The notes under the pieces are model-generated. The model did not search any database. It was given only the letters and a program-made list of their open reading frames with translations, and was not told the origin of the DNA. Source: Herbaspirillum sp. GW103 (GTDB lineage Bacteria; Pseudomonadota; Gammaproteobacteria; Burkholderiales; Burkholderiaceae_D). From it: a stretch of 64,000 nt of DNA. Below are positions 11,313 to 21,364 of this stretch, in pieces (position 1 is the stretch's first letter; each line of letters opens with the position of its first letter). Made by a program: the position numbers and the translations under genes. The stretch lies in the NCBI RefSeq assembly GCF_000261365.1, contig NZ_AJVC01000006.1:806001-870000 (forward strand), read 5' to 3'.

Positions 11313-12181
11313 GCATGCAGGCAGCTTATCGCTCCACGCCACCCTGCGTGCTGGTCTTCTCCGGCTCCGACCCCAGCGGCGGGGCCGGCATGCAGGCCGA
11401 TATCCCGGCCATCACGGCACTGGGTGCGCATCCCTTGTCGGTGCCGACCGCATTGACGGTGCAGGACAACGTCAGCGTCTTTGCAGTGCATGCGCTCGAT
11501 CCGGCGCTGGTGCGGCATCAGGCGCAGGTGTTGATCGATCGCTTCGCCATCGCGGCGGTCAAGCTCGGCATCGCCGGTAGCCGTGAAAATGCCGAAGTAA
11601 TCGCCGACCTGATTCGCCAACTGCGCGTACACGATCCGCACTTGTCGGTGGTGCTTGATCCGGTACTGGCCAACGGCAAGGGAGACCAGCTCTCGCGCGA
11701 TGATGCCGCACGCGTGATCGAGCCGCTTTACGAACTGGCCACCGTGATTACCCCCAACCTCAACGAGGCGCGGCGTCTCTGTGGCGACGATGAACCGGCG
11801 CGGCAGGCGGCCTTGCTGATGGAGCGGGGCTGTGCGCACGTGCTGCTCAAGGGCGGGCATGGCCCGCAGGAGCAGGATGTGATCAATCGCTGGTACGGAC
11901 AATTGTTCCGTTCCGAATTTGCGCAAGAGGCCATTGAAAGCGCGCGCTGGCGCTGGACGCGGCTGCCTGATGAATTCCACGGCAGCGGCTGTACGCTGGC
12001 CGCCGCCCTGTCGGCCTGCCTGGCGCGTGGCCTGCCCATGCGCGATGCCATCGACCTGGCGCAGCAGTACACGCAGCAGGCGCTGTCGACGTCCTATGCG
12101 ATTGCTGACGGGCAGCGCATCCCCAATCGCGTGCCTGCCTTTGGACCTGTTATTGACGCCGCCGTTGCGGCAGGAGCCTGA
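11309..12181 (+). CDS. thiD: Hydroxymethylpyrimidine/phosphomethylpyrimidine kinase ThiD
   Basis: The 290-residue ribokinase-fold enzyme phosphorylates HMP and HMP-P to HMP-PP. Seen are [17 protein letters not shown] near residue 17, [36 protein letters not shown] and the anion-hole motif [14 protein letters not shown] near 225. The start is either the GTG at 11309, whose GTGA overlaps the thiG stop, or the ATG at 11315. It is translationally coupled to thiG and followed by thiE after one base. Confidence 0.95.
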   Translation: MSMQAAYRSTPPCVLVFSGSDPSGGAGMQADIPAITALGAHPLSVPTALTVQDNVSVFAVHALDPALVRHQAQVLIDRFAIAAVKLGIAGSRENAEVIADLIRQLRVHDPHLSVVLDPVLANGKGDQLSRDDAARVIEPLYELATVITPNLNEARRLCGDDEPARQAALLMERGCAHVLLKGGHGPQEQDVINRWYGQLFRSEFAQEAIESARWRWTRLPDEFHGSGCTLAAALSACLARGLPMRDAIDLAQQYTQQALSTSYAIADGQRIPNRVPAFGPVIDAAVAAGA

Positions 12182-12182
12182 C

Positions 12183-12815
12183 ATGAAACCCGAGTATGCA
12201 AAGCATCTGCGTGGGCTGTACATCGTCACGCCTGATTGGGACGATCTGTCCCAATTGATGGCCGCTACTGAACTGGCGCTGCAGAATGGTGCCGCGCTGG
12301 TGCAGTACCGTCACAAGACCGCGTGCGTCGAGCAGCGACGTGCACAAGCCTCGGCTCTGCTGGCTCTGTGCCGACAGTACGATGCGCCGCTCATCATCAA
12401 TGATCATGTGGACCTGTGCCTCGAGATCGATGCCGATGGCATTCACGTCGGTGGCACGGATGCCTCCATTGCCGAGGTGCGCAAGGCCGTGGGACCCGAC
12501 CGCATCGTTGGAGCCTCGTGTTACGGTACGCTGGAGCTGGCCCATGCGGCGTATCGCGATGGTGCCAGTTATGTCGCCTTCGGCGGCTTCTATCCGTCGC
12601 GCGTCAAGAAATACGATTTCCGCACCGCACCGGAAATCATTGCGCAATCCAAGCGCGAGATCCCCTTGCCGGTGGTGGTGATCGGCGGCATCACGCTGGA
12701 GAACGCGCCGCCGCTGGTGGCGCAGGGGGCTGACATGGTGGCCGTCATCAGCAGTGTTTATCTGGTGCCGGTGGAGGAGCGCAAGACGCGGCAGTTGGCG
12801 GATCTGTATCGTTGA
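12183..12815 (+). CDS. thiE: Thiamine-phosphate synthase ThiE
   Basis: The 210-residue TIM-barrel enzyme couples HMP-PP to thiazole phosphate to give thiamine phosphate. It shows RGLYIVTPDW at the N-terminus, NGAALVQYRHK, PLIINDHVDLCLEIDADGIHVG (metal and diphosphate site), IVGASCYGTLELA, YVAFGGFYPS and VVIGGITLENAPPLVAQGADMVAVISS. It is the last gene of thiCSGDE, so the operon covers both pyrimidine and thiazole branches and their joining. No clear terminator follows before the palindromic element at 12930. Confidence 0.96.
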   Translation: MKPEYAKHLRGLYIVTPDWDDLSQLMAATELALQNGAALVQYRHKTACVEQRRAQASALLALCRQYDAPLIINDHVDLCLEIDADGIHVGGTDASIAEVRKAVGPDRIVGASCYGTLELAHAAYRDGASYVAFGGFYPSRVKKYDFRTAPEIIAQSKREIPLPVVVIGGITLENAPPLVAQGADMVAVISSVYLVPVEERKTRQLADLYR

Positions 12816-12929
12816 TGAACGCAACCGAGGACGCCTTATATCTGATGAATCCCGTCCAGCGTGGTTTTCTGCCGCAATGCTCATGCAGAAAATGGTTTCA
12901 ATTCGGGAGGTCTTGCATCACTTGGCGGA

Positions 12930-13122
12930 TTCTAGAACCCATTTCATAAATAGGCGTGAGATGCGTTCTGGACAGAACCCGGAGGGAGCGGCCCGTTTGG
13001 GCGAATTGCTGCGTTACGAATTTGGGTCAAGACGCCCAGTCTTGACCCAAATTCGCGCCTTGCACTTCATCCCAAACGGGACTCGCTCGCACTCACGCCT
13101 ATTTATGAAATGGGTTCTAGAA
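12930..13122. mobile_element. 193-bp nested palindromic element (MITE-like)
   Basis: Three perfect nested inverted repeats occupy the gap after thiE. The outer arms of 31 bp are 12930-12960 and 13092-13122, beginning TTCTAGAACCCATTTCATAA. Middle arms CCCGTTTGGG / CCCAAACGGG lie at 12992-13001 and 13071-13080. Inner arms of 17 bp are 13017-13033 and 13039-13055, with a 5-base loop. Both ends carry CTAG, so a TA duplication in a CTAG target is possible, as in IS630-like elements. There is no transposase inside. The likely classes are a non-autonomous MITE or a dispersed palindromic repeat; I cannot name a family. Confidence 0.7.
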
Positions 13123-13578
13123 ATTCACAAAATCGAAGGGCTTTAATTTTTGAAGCAGATCGTCCCAACGACCTCGGGTGAACACGGTGACTGCACGTTG
13201 GTAGATATCATCGTCATGAAATCCCGTTAGCGTGATACCGAGATTGAGCAAAACGATAAACCCGACGCTTTCGTATGGATTGCCATCGAGATTGACCAAC
13301 TTTCTAAATATTTCCTTTGGTGGATCAGTGAAGATCCTGCTGCCGTCAAACTCCAATTCAAGTATGTTCCGGCTAAATCCAACTTCGACAAGCGCGTCCT
13401 TGTTCAAATCGTAAGTCGTCAGTAATCCATTGTCTCGCCGGTACTCTGTGGTCTCGCCAGAGAAGCCTTTTTCTTTCGCGATAGGCGTACCGATCAACTT
13501 TTCAATCATTACGCGGTTCATGCCGAAGCGAAGATCACCTACGCCTGAATATGGCTGAATTTCAAATTGGCTATTCAT
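13117..13578 (-). CDS. Putative immunity protein to the adjacent toxin
   Basis: The 153-residue product (MNSQFEIQPYSGVGDLRFGM...) matches no family I can name with certainty. It is a soluble protein with alternating beta-type hydrophobic strands and no signal or membrane segment, starting 11 bp after the stop of the toxin-like gene in the same orientation. Size and position fit a cognate immunity protein. Base composition is clearly AT-richer than the neighbours, as in the toxin gene. The stop codon (plus 13117-13119) lies inside the terminal arm of the palindromic element, so the natural C-terminus may have been altered by the insertion. Confidence 0.55.
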   Translation of the reverse strand: MNSQFEIQPYSGVGDLRFGMNRVMIEKLIGTPIAKEKGFSGETTEYRRDNGLLTTYDLNKDALVEVGFSRNILELEFDGSRIFTDPPKEIFRKLVNLDGNPYESVGFIVLLNLGITLTGFHDDDIYQRAVTVFTRGRWDDLLQKLKPFDFVNF

Positions 13579-13588
13579 AGTCCTTGCA

Positions 13589-14491
13589 CTATTTTAGTAA
13601 TCCGTGTTTTTCGAGGCACTTAAAATATTCGAGCATCTCAAGCATGGCTTCATTGTATTTTCGCGGGCTATCAATACTTCTTGATATCCGGCGTACATCC
13701 CTTATTTCGATGGCCATGGCTTTTCTCCATTCGCCTTTGTTGAGCAGATCCTTAATCATCTCACGATACAATTCTCCTTGAAGTCCCTTGTTGCCGTTAC
13801 TCTTTGTCTTGCCGTGATCTGTGGGAGCCATTTGAATCGCGGGGCCATCCCTCGGATCTAAGGGGCTCACCTCTCTAACAGGCATATGATGCGAATCTTT
13901 TCCGTCGTTAACAGGCTTGCTCGTCTGGCTGTGTGCTCCTCCTCGATAAGGCCCTTTGCCACTGCCCCGTCGTAAATGATCGCAAGGCCCTTTCTCCTTT
14001 TTCTTGATAGTTGTATCTTTGCCGCCCCTCTTGCTGCCACCGCCTGTCTGAGTCGCTTTGCCGGGATTAGCGTCCTTCGCGGCCTTGGCGCGTTCTACGG
14101 CTTCTCTTGCAGACCTCACGGCTTTGCTAGTTTCTTCAGCGTCGCGCGCGCCCTTGGCGACTCTCGTCGCACTGACCGCACGCTTGGCGACCTTGCCTGC
14201 CGTCGTGACCACCTTGCCACCCGGGATCATGCTCGCCGCAGCGATCCCCGCTTCAACGTAGTCGCCCTCGGCGGTATAGATCGCCGCATCGATCGCACCC
14301 GTGATGACCGACAAGCCCGGAACGAAACTGGCCACGCCTAGCACACCGTGCACCCAGGGACTGGACTTCTGCCAAAACGTTTTCTCGGCCGCAGTCTCTG
14401 CCTTGATGGCTGCGTTGGCTCCGCCACCGTGTGGTTCGATGCGCGTGAACGACCTGTCTGCCTGTTCGAGGGTGACACCTTTGGTCGTCAT
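13589..14491 (-). CDS. Polymorphic-toxin-like protein with C-terminal putative nuclease domain
   Basis: The start at 14491 (MTTKGVTLEQADRSF) gives 300 residues and an ATGA overlap with the upstream small ORF; a start at 14527 is also open. Around residues 45-95 a hydrophobic glycine-rich stretch (WVHGVLGVASFVPGLS...) resembles the pre-toxin regions of secreted effectors. A lysine/glycine-rich linker follows. The C-terminal 100 residues contain DSHHMPVREV and AIQMAPTDHGKTKSNG, a His-His plus Asp-His arrangement like His-Me-finger/HNH-type toxin nucleases. The delivery route (for example type VI secretion) is not shown; no VgrG, Hcp or PAAR gene is nearby. Confidence 0.6.
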   Translation of the reverse strand: MTTKGVTLEQADRSFTRIEPHGGGANAAIKAETAAEKTFWQKSSPWVHGVLGVASFVPGLSVITGAIDAAIYTAEGDYVEAGIAAASMIPGGKVVTTAGKVAKRAVSATRVAKGARDAEETSKAVRSAREAVERAKAAKDANPGKATQTGGGSKRGGKDTTIKKKEKGPCDHLRRGSGKGPYRGGAHSQTSKPVNDGKDSHHMPVREVSPLDPRDGPAIQMAPTDHGKTKSNGNKGLQGELYREMIKDLLNKGEWRKAMAIEIRDVRRISRSIDSPRKYNEAMLEMLEYFKCLEKHGLLK

Positions 14492-14733
14492 GACACTGTA
14501 TCCCAGGTCATGTCGACCGGAAGGCAAGGCAAGTCTTCGATTTCAAACCAGCTGTGATCGGCCAAGCGCTCAAGAACGGGCGCGAAGTCGCGTGGCAACG
14601 CCTCGCTGGCGTCAAGCCGGTTGTCTAGCGGTTCATGTTGGGAGACGAGGTGAAACGGGGAAACCCGCCGCAGAATGCGGGTGTAGAGATAGTCCGGAAG
14701 CAGCTGTTCCAGACCCGGGGGCGCTTTGGGCAT
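14488..14733 (-). CDS. Small protein upstream of the toxin-like gene
   Basis: An 81-residue frame (MPKAPPGLEQLLPDYL...DMTWDTVS) ends with a TGA that overlaps the toxin start as ATGA. That is the usual sign of translational coupling and supports its being translated. An AGGA lies 8 bp before the ATG. It has no signal peptide or membrane segment and I do not recognise the family. It could be an adaptor or the remnant of a longer effector-loading protein. In-frame stops lie directly upstream of the ATG. Confidence 0.45.
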   Translation of the reverse strand: MPKAPPGLEQLLPDYLYTRILRRVSPFHLVSQHEPLDNRLDASEALPRDFAPVLERLADHSWFEIEDLPCLPVDMTWDTVS

Positions 14734-14893
14734 GCGAAGATCCTGTGCTCATCAAGTATCCCTCCCTGATGCAACACTGGCCCGCATTCTAATGTTTCCT
14801 TGCGGAAATCCGCAACCCCCGGATGATGACTTCGGCAATGAAGCGCTGAAGACGCGACTGACTCACACCGTGCCTGCCGAGGCTATCGCTCGA

Positions 14894-14931
14894 TAAAAAA
14901 ACAGCCCCGGCCGAGTGAACGACCGGGGCTG
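14894..14931 (-). terminator. Intrinsic terminator downstream of dps
   Basis: On the minus strand CAGCCCCGG and CCGGGGCTG (plus 14902-14910 and 14923-14931) form a strong stem followed by TTTTTTT. It ends the dps transcript and separates it from the toxin island on the same strand. The rest of 14734-14986 shows nothing assignable. Confidence 0.85.
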
Positions 14932-14986
14932 CAGGATACAGCGTGCGAGCGCTTTACATGCCTCGCAAAAAGAACCAACTCTTGCG

Positions 14987-15481
14987 TCAGCCTTCCAGCA
15001 GGCTGCGCAGCATCCACGCATTCTTTTCATGCAGCTGCATGCGCTGGGTCAGCAGGTCGGCGGTCGGTTCATCAGCGGCGGCATCCACGGTCGGGAAGAT
15101 CGAACGCGCGGTGCGGGTCACGGCTTCCTGGCCGGCCACCAGCTGGGCGATCATCTCTTGCGCATTGGGCACGCCTTCGGCTTCGGGGATCGAAGACAGC
15201 TTGGCGAATTCCTTGTACGAACCCGGTGCCGGATAACCCAGCGCGCGGATGCGTTCAGCGATCAGGTCCACTGCCAGTGCCAGTTCGTTGTACTGGCCTT
15301 CGAACATCAGATGCAGGGTGTTGAACATCGGACCGGTCACGTTCCAGTGGAAGTTGTGGGTCTTCAGGTACAGCGTGTAGGTGTCGGCCAGCAGCTTGGA
15401 CAGGCCGTCAGCAATCTTCTTGCGGTCCTTGTCGTTGATGCCGATGTTGATCGAGGGGGCTGCCACATTCTTCTTTGCCAT
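14987..15481 (-). CDS. dps: Dps-family ferritin-like DNA-protection protein
   Basis: The 164-residue protein oxidises and stores iron in a dodecamer and protects DNA under stress. The start at 15481 ([16 protein letters not shown]) has AAGGAG at a good distance; the ATG three bases earlier is also possible. The ferroxidase-site residues are seen in '[19 protein letters not shown]' (His) and '[25 protein letters not shown]' (Asp/Glu). The lysine-rich N-terminus could bind DNA. Length is typical. It is a single gene ending at the terminator at 14894-14931. Confidence 0.93.
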   Translation of the reverse strand: MAKKNVAAPSINIGINDKDRKKIADGLSKLLADTYTLYLKTHNFHWNVTGPMFNTLHLMFEGQYNELALAVDLIAERIRALGYPAPGSYKEFAKLSSIPEAEGVPNAQEMIAQLVAGQEAVTRTARSIFPTVDAAADEPTADLLTQRMQLHEKNAWMLRSLLEG

Positions 15482-15658
15482 CATTCGCTCCTTAGCTGTT
15501 CGGTTTTTCGTAAGCGGGTACATAACACTGCGCACTCCGCGATTCTATTGCAAATCGCAGACGGACAAACTGCGACCACGCAACTATTGATGAGACAGTG
15601 GGGCCGACGTTCCCTATTTCAATCGATTTTAGAGATAAATGCACGCCTATAAATCAAT

Positions 15659-15688
15659 CGGGCCGATAGATCAAAACCTATCAGCCCG
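15659..15688 (-). terminator. Hairpin downstream of the MFS transporter gene
   Basis: CGGGCCGATAG (15659-15669) pairs with CTATCAGCCCG (15678-15688), with one mismatch and an 8-base loop. It lies 29 bp beyond the minus-strand MFS stop and has only a mixed AT tail, so terminator activity is moderate at best. Confidence 0.45.
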
Positions 15689-15716
15689 AGGTGCACTGCC
15701 TGCAATCGCAATCAGA

Positions 15717-16958
15717 TCAAGTCTTCGCGCCCTGCTGCGCACTGCGATACAAGGACAGCGACAAGGCCACGCCACCAATGGCTGCGATGGCGGCAAACAG
15801 GAACACCTGCGCATACCCCAGCTGTCCTGCGATGGCCCCGGCCAGCGGGCCGGTCACGCCCAATGCCAGATCGAGGAATACCGAATATGCCGCCAGTGCC
15901 GCGCCACGATTGGCCGGCGACACCAGGCTGACCGCTTCCACCCCCAGCGACGGGAACACCAGCGCAAAGCCGAAGCCGGCCAGGCCCGCGCCCAGCAGCG
16001 CCAGTGCCGGCGTGGTGGCGCTCCACAGCAGCAACAGTCCGACGGACTCGGTCAGGAAGCACACCACGGCCACGCGATATCCACCAAAGCGCGTAATGAC
16101 ATTGGCAAACAGCAGGCGCGCACCGACGAAGGCGGAGGAGAAGGCGGTCAGCGCAAAGGCCGCCCCGCTCCAGTGCTGGTCGGCGTAATAGAGGGTGATG
16201 AAGGTGGCGATCGAACCGAAGCCGATGGTGCCGAAGGCCAGGCCCATGCCATACGCAAACACCTTGCGCAGCACCAGTTTGAAGGACAGCTGTTCACCCG
16301 GGACCACCGGCGTGACCGGACCACCGCGCGCCAGCAGATAGCCCAGCACGGTGAGCAGCATGCCCGTCAGGCCGATCACGGCAAAGCCCAGCGAGCGATC
16401 CAGCACCACGCCCAGCGGGGCGCCGATGGCCAGCGCGGCATAGGTGGCAATGCCGTTCCAGGAGATCATCTTGGCGGTGTTCTCCGCACCCACGCGCCCC
16501 ACACCCCACATGATGGCGCCGGTGCCGACCAGACTCTCGCCCAGGCCCAGGAAAGCGCGGCTGGCAAACAGCAGTACCAGCGACAGGAAGGGCAGCGGCT
16601 GCGCCAGGGCCGAGAGCAGCAACAAGCCGCCGCTGGCCGAGCACAGCAGCATGCCGCGCATGACGGTGTGCTTGGCGCCCATGGTATCGATCATGCGACC
16701 GGCATTGGCGCGGCTCACGAAGGTGGCGAAGTACTGCACGCTGATGCCCAGCCCGGCGATCACCGAGCTATAGCCCAGGTCCAGGTGGATGTAGCCCGGC
16801 AGCACCGCCATCGGGATACCGATGGCCAGATAAACCAGGAAGGTGAAGAAGGCAGTAGAAATGATCTGCCGCGTGACCCTGGCCGGCGTCAGCGGACGCG
16901 GCGCGGCGGCAGGCACGGACGTGCCGGTGGAACTGGGACTACAGGAATCGTCGGACAT
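15717..16958 (-). CDS. MFS transporter, YhhS-like
   Basis: The 413-residue protein has about twelve hydrophobic segments. It shows the MFS loop signature as SRANAGRMIDTMGAKHTVMRG between helices 2 and 3, and GARLLFANVITRFGGYR in the second half. The overall sequence (AIGIPMAVLPGYIHLDLGYSS, 'FLGLGESLVGTGAIMWG') resembles the YhhS/UPF0226 efflux-like branch, often annotated as arabinose-efflux-type permease. The substrate is unknown. It is a single gene on its strand with no regulator adjacent. Confidence 0.85.
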   Translation of the reverse strand: MSDDSCSPSSTGTSVPAAAPRPLTPARVTRQIISTAFFTFLVYLAIGIPMAVLPGYIHLDLGYSSVIAGLGISVQYFATFVSRANAGRMIDTMGAKHTVMRGMLLCSASGGLLLLSALAQPLPFLSLVLLFASRAFLGLGESLVGTGAIMWGVGRVGAENTAKMISWNGIATYAALAIGAPLGVVLDRSLGFAVIGLTGMLLTVLGYLLARGGPVTPVVPGEQLSFKLVLRKVFAYGMGLAFGTIGFGSIATFITLYYADQHWSGAAFALTAFSSAFVGARLLFANVITRFGGYRVAVVCFLTESVGLLLLWSATTPALALLGAGLAGFGFALVFPSLGVEAVSLVSPANRGAALAAYSVFLDLALGVTGPLAGAIAGQLGYAQVFLFAAIAAIGGVALSLSLYRSAQQGAKT

Positions 16959-17150
16959 GGCGGGAAAATCGGAACGTGAATCCGGAACAACAAGCCGGAA
17001 GAGAAGGCCGCGCGCGCCGGTGTGCGCGTGAACAGCAACCCGAATTCTACTCCCGCCCTAAAAATGCTGCAGGACAGCAAAAGATTTTTTCCTGTCAATT
17101 CAGCAACTTAGTCGTTTTTGTGCGACGGCATGTTGCCGCCCGGGCGCATC

Positions 17151-17720
17151 TCAATGCTGGCAGCGCAGCGCTTCGGTGGCCCGCGCGCGCACGGCCGGCG
17201 CATAGTCGGCGCCGAGGATTTCCGGTTCCAGCTCGGCCAGATCGCGCTGCACGGCCGGTTCGCACCAGTGGCCGTTCAGGCGTGCCAGGGCCGCCAGCAG
17301 GTCAGGCGTGAGGCGATCCAGGACCGGGCGCACCTGCAGCGCCAGGTCAGGCGGATTGGTGAAGGGCGGGCGTTGCTCCACGCGCCACTGGCGATGCAGG
17401 TCGCGCTGCACGATCTTGCCGGCCTCGAACTGGTCCTGGAAGAAGCGCCGCGTCCAGGCGGCATCCAGGCCCAGTTTCTGCGCGCGGGCAGCGACGTCGT
17501 CGAGAATCACCGCTTCGCGCACCGGGTCGTCGATGGGGGCGTGCGAGTTCCACTTGCTGCGGGCCACGGGCGTGGCCACATCCAGGCGGGTCTTCTGCAG
17601 TGTCAGCAGTTGTTCGACATCGCTGCGCGATGCCGGTGGGGGCGTCGTGGCGCAGGCGGTGAGCAGCAGGGCGGCCAACAGGGGGAGGGCGTAGAGGGGG
17701 CGGGAAGACAGACGGCGCAT
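17151..17720 (-). CDS. Secreted (lipoprotein) chorismate mutase, AroQ-gamma type
   Basis: The 189-residue protein has a lipoprotein signal (LLAALLLTAC, Cys near residue 23) followed by a helical domain with 'VEQLLTLQKTRLDVATPVAR', KWNSHAPIDDPVREAVILDD and 'FFQDQFEAGKIVQRDLHRQW'. These match the exported AroQ-gamma chorismate mutases (mycobacterial *MtCM group), which turn chorismate into prephenate in the periplasm. The catalytic Arg/Lys/Glu pattern looks intact. Its physiological role outside the cytoplasm is unknown in general. It lies divergent from the helicase gene. Confidence 0.82.
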   Translation of the reverse strand: MRRLSSRPLYALPLLAALLLTACATTPPPASRSDVEQLLTLQKTRLDVATPVARSKWNSHAPIDDPVREAVILDDVAARAQKLGLDAAWTRRFFQDQFEAGKIVQRDLHRQWRVEQRPPFTNPPDLALQVRPVLDRLTPDLLAALARLNGHWCEPAVQRDLAELEPEILGADYAPAVRARATEALRCQH

Positions 17721-17827
17721 GAGCGGGAGCGTGGTGAGTTGAAAACGGCTGTGGATAAATCAACTGGCCGCAGTATAGCGCTGCGCCTGCCCGCCCGGTC
17801 ATGGCACGCGCCCTTTATAATCGCGGG

Positions 17828-20107
<2,280 letters not shown>

Positions 20108-20149
20108 GGGTCCACTGTCGCTGTTGAGGTGGTGTTGAACAGGAAAACG

Positions 20150-20177
20150 CCCCGTTGTGTTGAAATGGACAACGGGG
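20150..20177. terminator. Terminator between convergent genes
   Basis: CCCCGTTGT (20150-20158) and ACAACGGGG (20169-20177) form a perfect 9-bp stem. On the minus strand it is followed by CGTTTTCC, suiting the J-domain gene that ends at 20189. It may serve uvrD on the other strand too, though the plus-strand tail lacks Ts. Confidence 0.65.
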
Positions 20178-20188
20178 AGAACACCCCC

Positions 20189-21298
20189 TCAAAACTCCCC
20201 CATCCCCCTTAGTCTCTGTTGCTTCAGCCAGACCTTGATCTGCTGGACATCCTCGAAATCCGCCAACATCGACCGCAGCGCCTTGCCGTCTTCGCGCATC
20301 CAGGTCATTTCCTTGTTCAGATCGCGCACGACGCTCTTGGGTGACACGCGCGCAAACGGCGGCAGTCCATAGGTCTGCCTGAAATGCTGCTCGACGTGGA
20401 AAATTTCCTGATCCAGCTCGGCCAGCTGTTCCTTGAGAATCTGGTTGTAATGCTTCAATCGTTCCGCACTGATGTCGTTCAATGCAGCCTGGTCGATATG
20501 TTCCAGTTCCAGCTGGAGCTCAAGCAGTCTGAGCAGATCGTTCTTTTCATACGCCTGGTTGACCTGCTGCATCAGCAAGGTCTTGCGTTCACGCTCGGTG
20601 GCGTCAGGTTCGCGGTCGGGATGCAGGGCGCTGGCCAGCTTGCGGTAGACAGCGCGGATGGATTGGCTCAGTTCGGTACGCTCAGTCTCGCGTTTGACCT
20701 CCGCCGCGCGCTGGCGGGGCGACTTCTTCCGGCTGGCGCGACGCTCCTCGCGTGCTTGCTCCGCTGCCAGCTGCTCCCGCTCCCGCTCCTCGAGCAGGGC
20801 TTCCATGCGCTGCATGATCTCTTCCGGCGTTGCACTGCCCAGGTCGTCACCCAGATCAATGTCCAGCATGTCTTCGATTACCTCCCTGACCTCGTTGAGA
20901 TCCGCGTCGGCCTCCAGATCATAGTCGGACGCACTGTGCTGGTTGTAGATGAGCTTGAGTTCCGGGTCATCATTCTTCACAAGCAGGCGATGCGCCATGT
21001 CGGCAATCAGTTCCGAGAGCATGCCCCGCTCACCCTTGGTCAAGCCCTTCTGCGGCCATGCTTCATGCAGACGCCGGACCAGCCTGCCATTGAGCTCCTG
21101 CAACTCCCGGTCCAGCGGCAGGAATTGAGCAAGATACTTTTTCTGGAAGTCCGCCGTGGCACTCTCCCATTCCTGCAGACCAGCGCGCCGCTTGCCGATC
21201 TGCTTGATCAGGTCATTGAACTTCTTCTGGGCTTGCGAGAGGGGCGCATCCTGGCTTGCATCGGCAATGCTGACGCTGCGCAGAGGGGGTTTATTCAT
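20189..21298 (-). CDS. J-domain protein with long helical N-terminus
   Basis: The 369-residue protein has a charged helical N-terminal half (residues 1-215), including an acidic stretch (DLNEVREVIEDMLDIDLGDDLG) and a coiled-coil-like run of Glu/Arg. A J-domain follows around residues 215-265 with the HPD motif in 'YRKLASALHPDREPD'. The HPD loop would stimulate a DnaK-type chaperone ATPase. It lacks the G/F and zinc-finger regions of DnaJ, so it is a specialised co-chaperone (class C like). The partner or client is not evident from its neighbours. Confidence 0.78.
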   Translation of the reverse strand: MNKPPLRSVSIADASQDAPLSQAQKKFNDLIKQIGKRRAGLQEWESATADFQKKYLAQFLPLDRELQELNGRLVRRLHEAWPQKGLTKGERGMLSELIADMAHRLLVKNDDPELKLIYNQHSASDYDLEADADLNEVREVIEDMLDIDLGDDLGSATPEEIMQRMEALLEEREREQLAAEQAREERRASRKKSPRQRAAEVKRETERTELSQSIRAVYRKLASALHPDREPDATERERKTLLMQQVNQAYEKNDLLRLLELQLELEHIDQAALNDISAERLKHYNQILKEQLAELDQEIFHVEQHFRQTYGLPPFARVSPKSVVRDLNKEMTWMREDGKALRSMLADFEDVQQIKVWLKQQRLRGMGEF

Positions 21299-21364
21299 GG
21301 AAGTCAGGGGGGAGCAATTCAGAAGCAGGGATTCTAACCGTATAGGGGGAACGCAAATAATCGG

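Noticed and set aside
12754..13146. Open frame running through the palindromic element
   Set aside because: Its codons follow the inverted repeats, it has no family similarity, and it overlaps the end of thiE and the immunity gene.
15639..16979. 446-codon plus-strand frame opposite the MFS transporter
   Set aside because: Gln/His/Arg-rich antisense composition; the minus-strand protein has clear membrane helices and MFS loops.
17740..17827. Possible LexA box upstream of uvrD (CTGTGGATAAATCAAC)
   Set aside because: Only the CTGT half fits; the second half is CAAC rather than ACAG.
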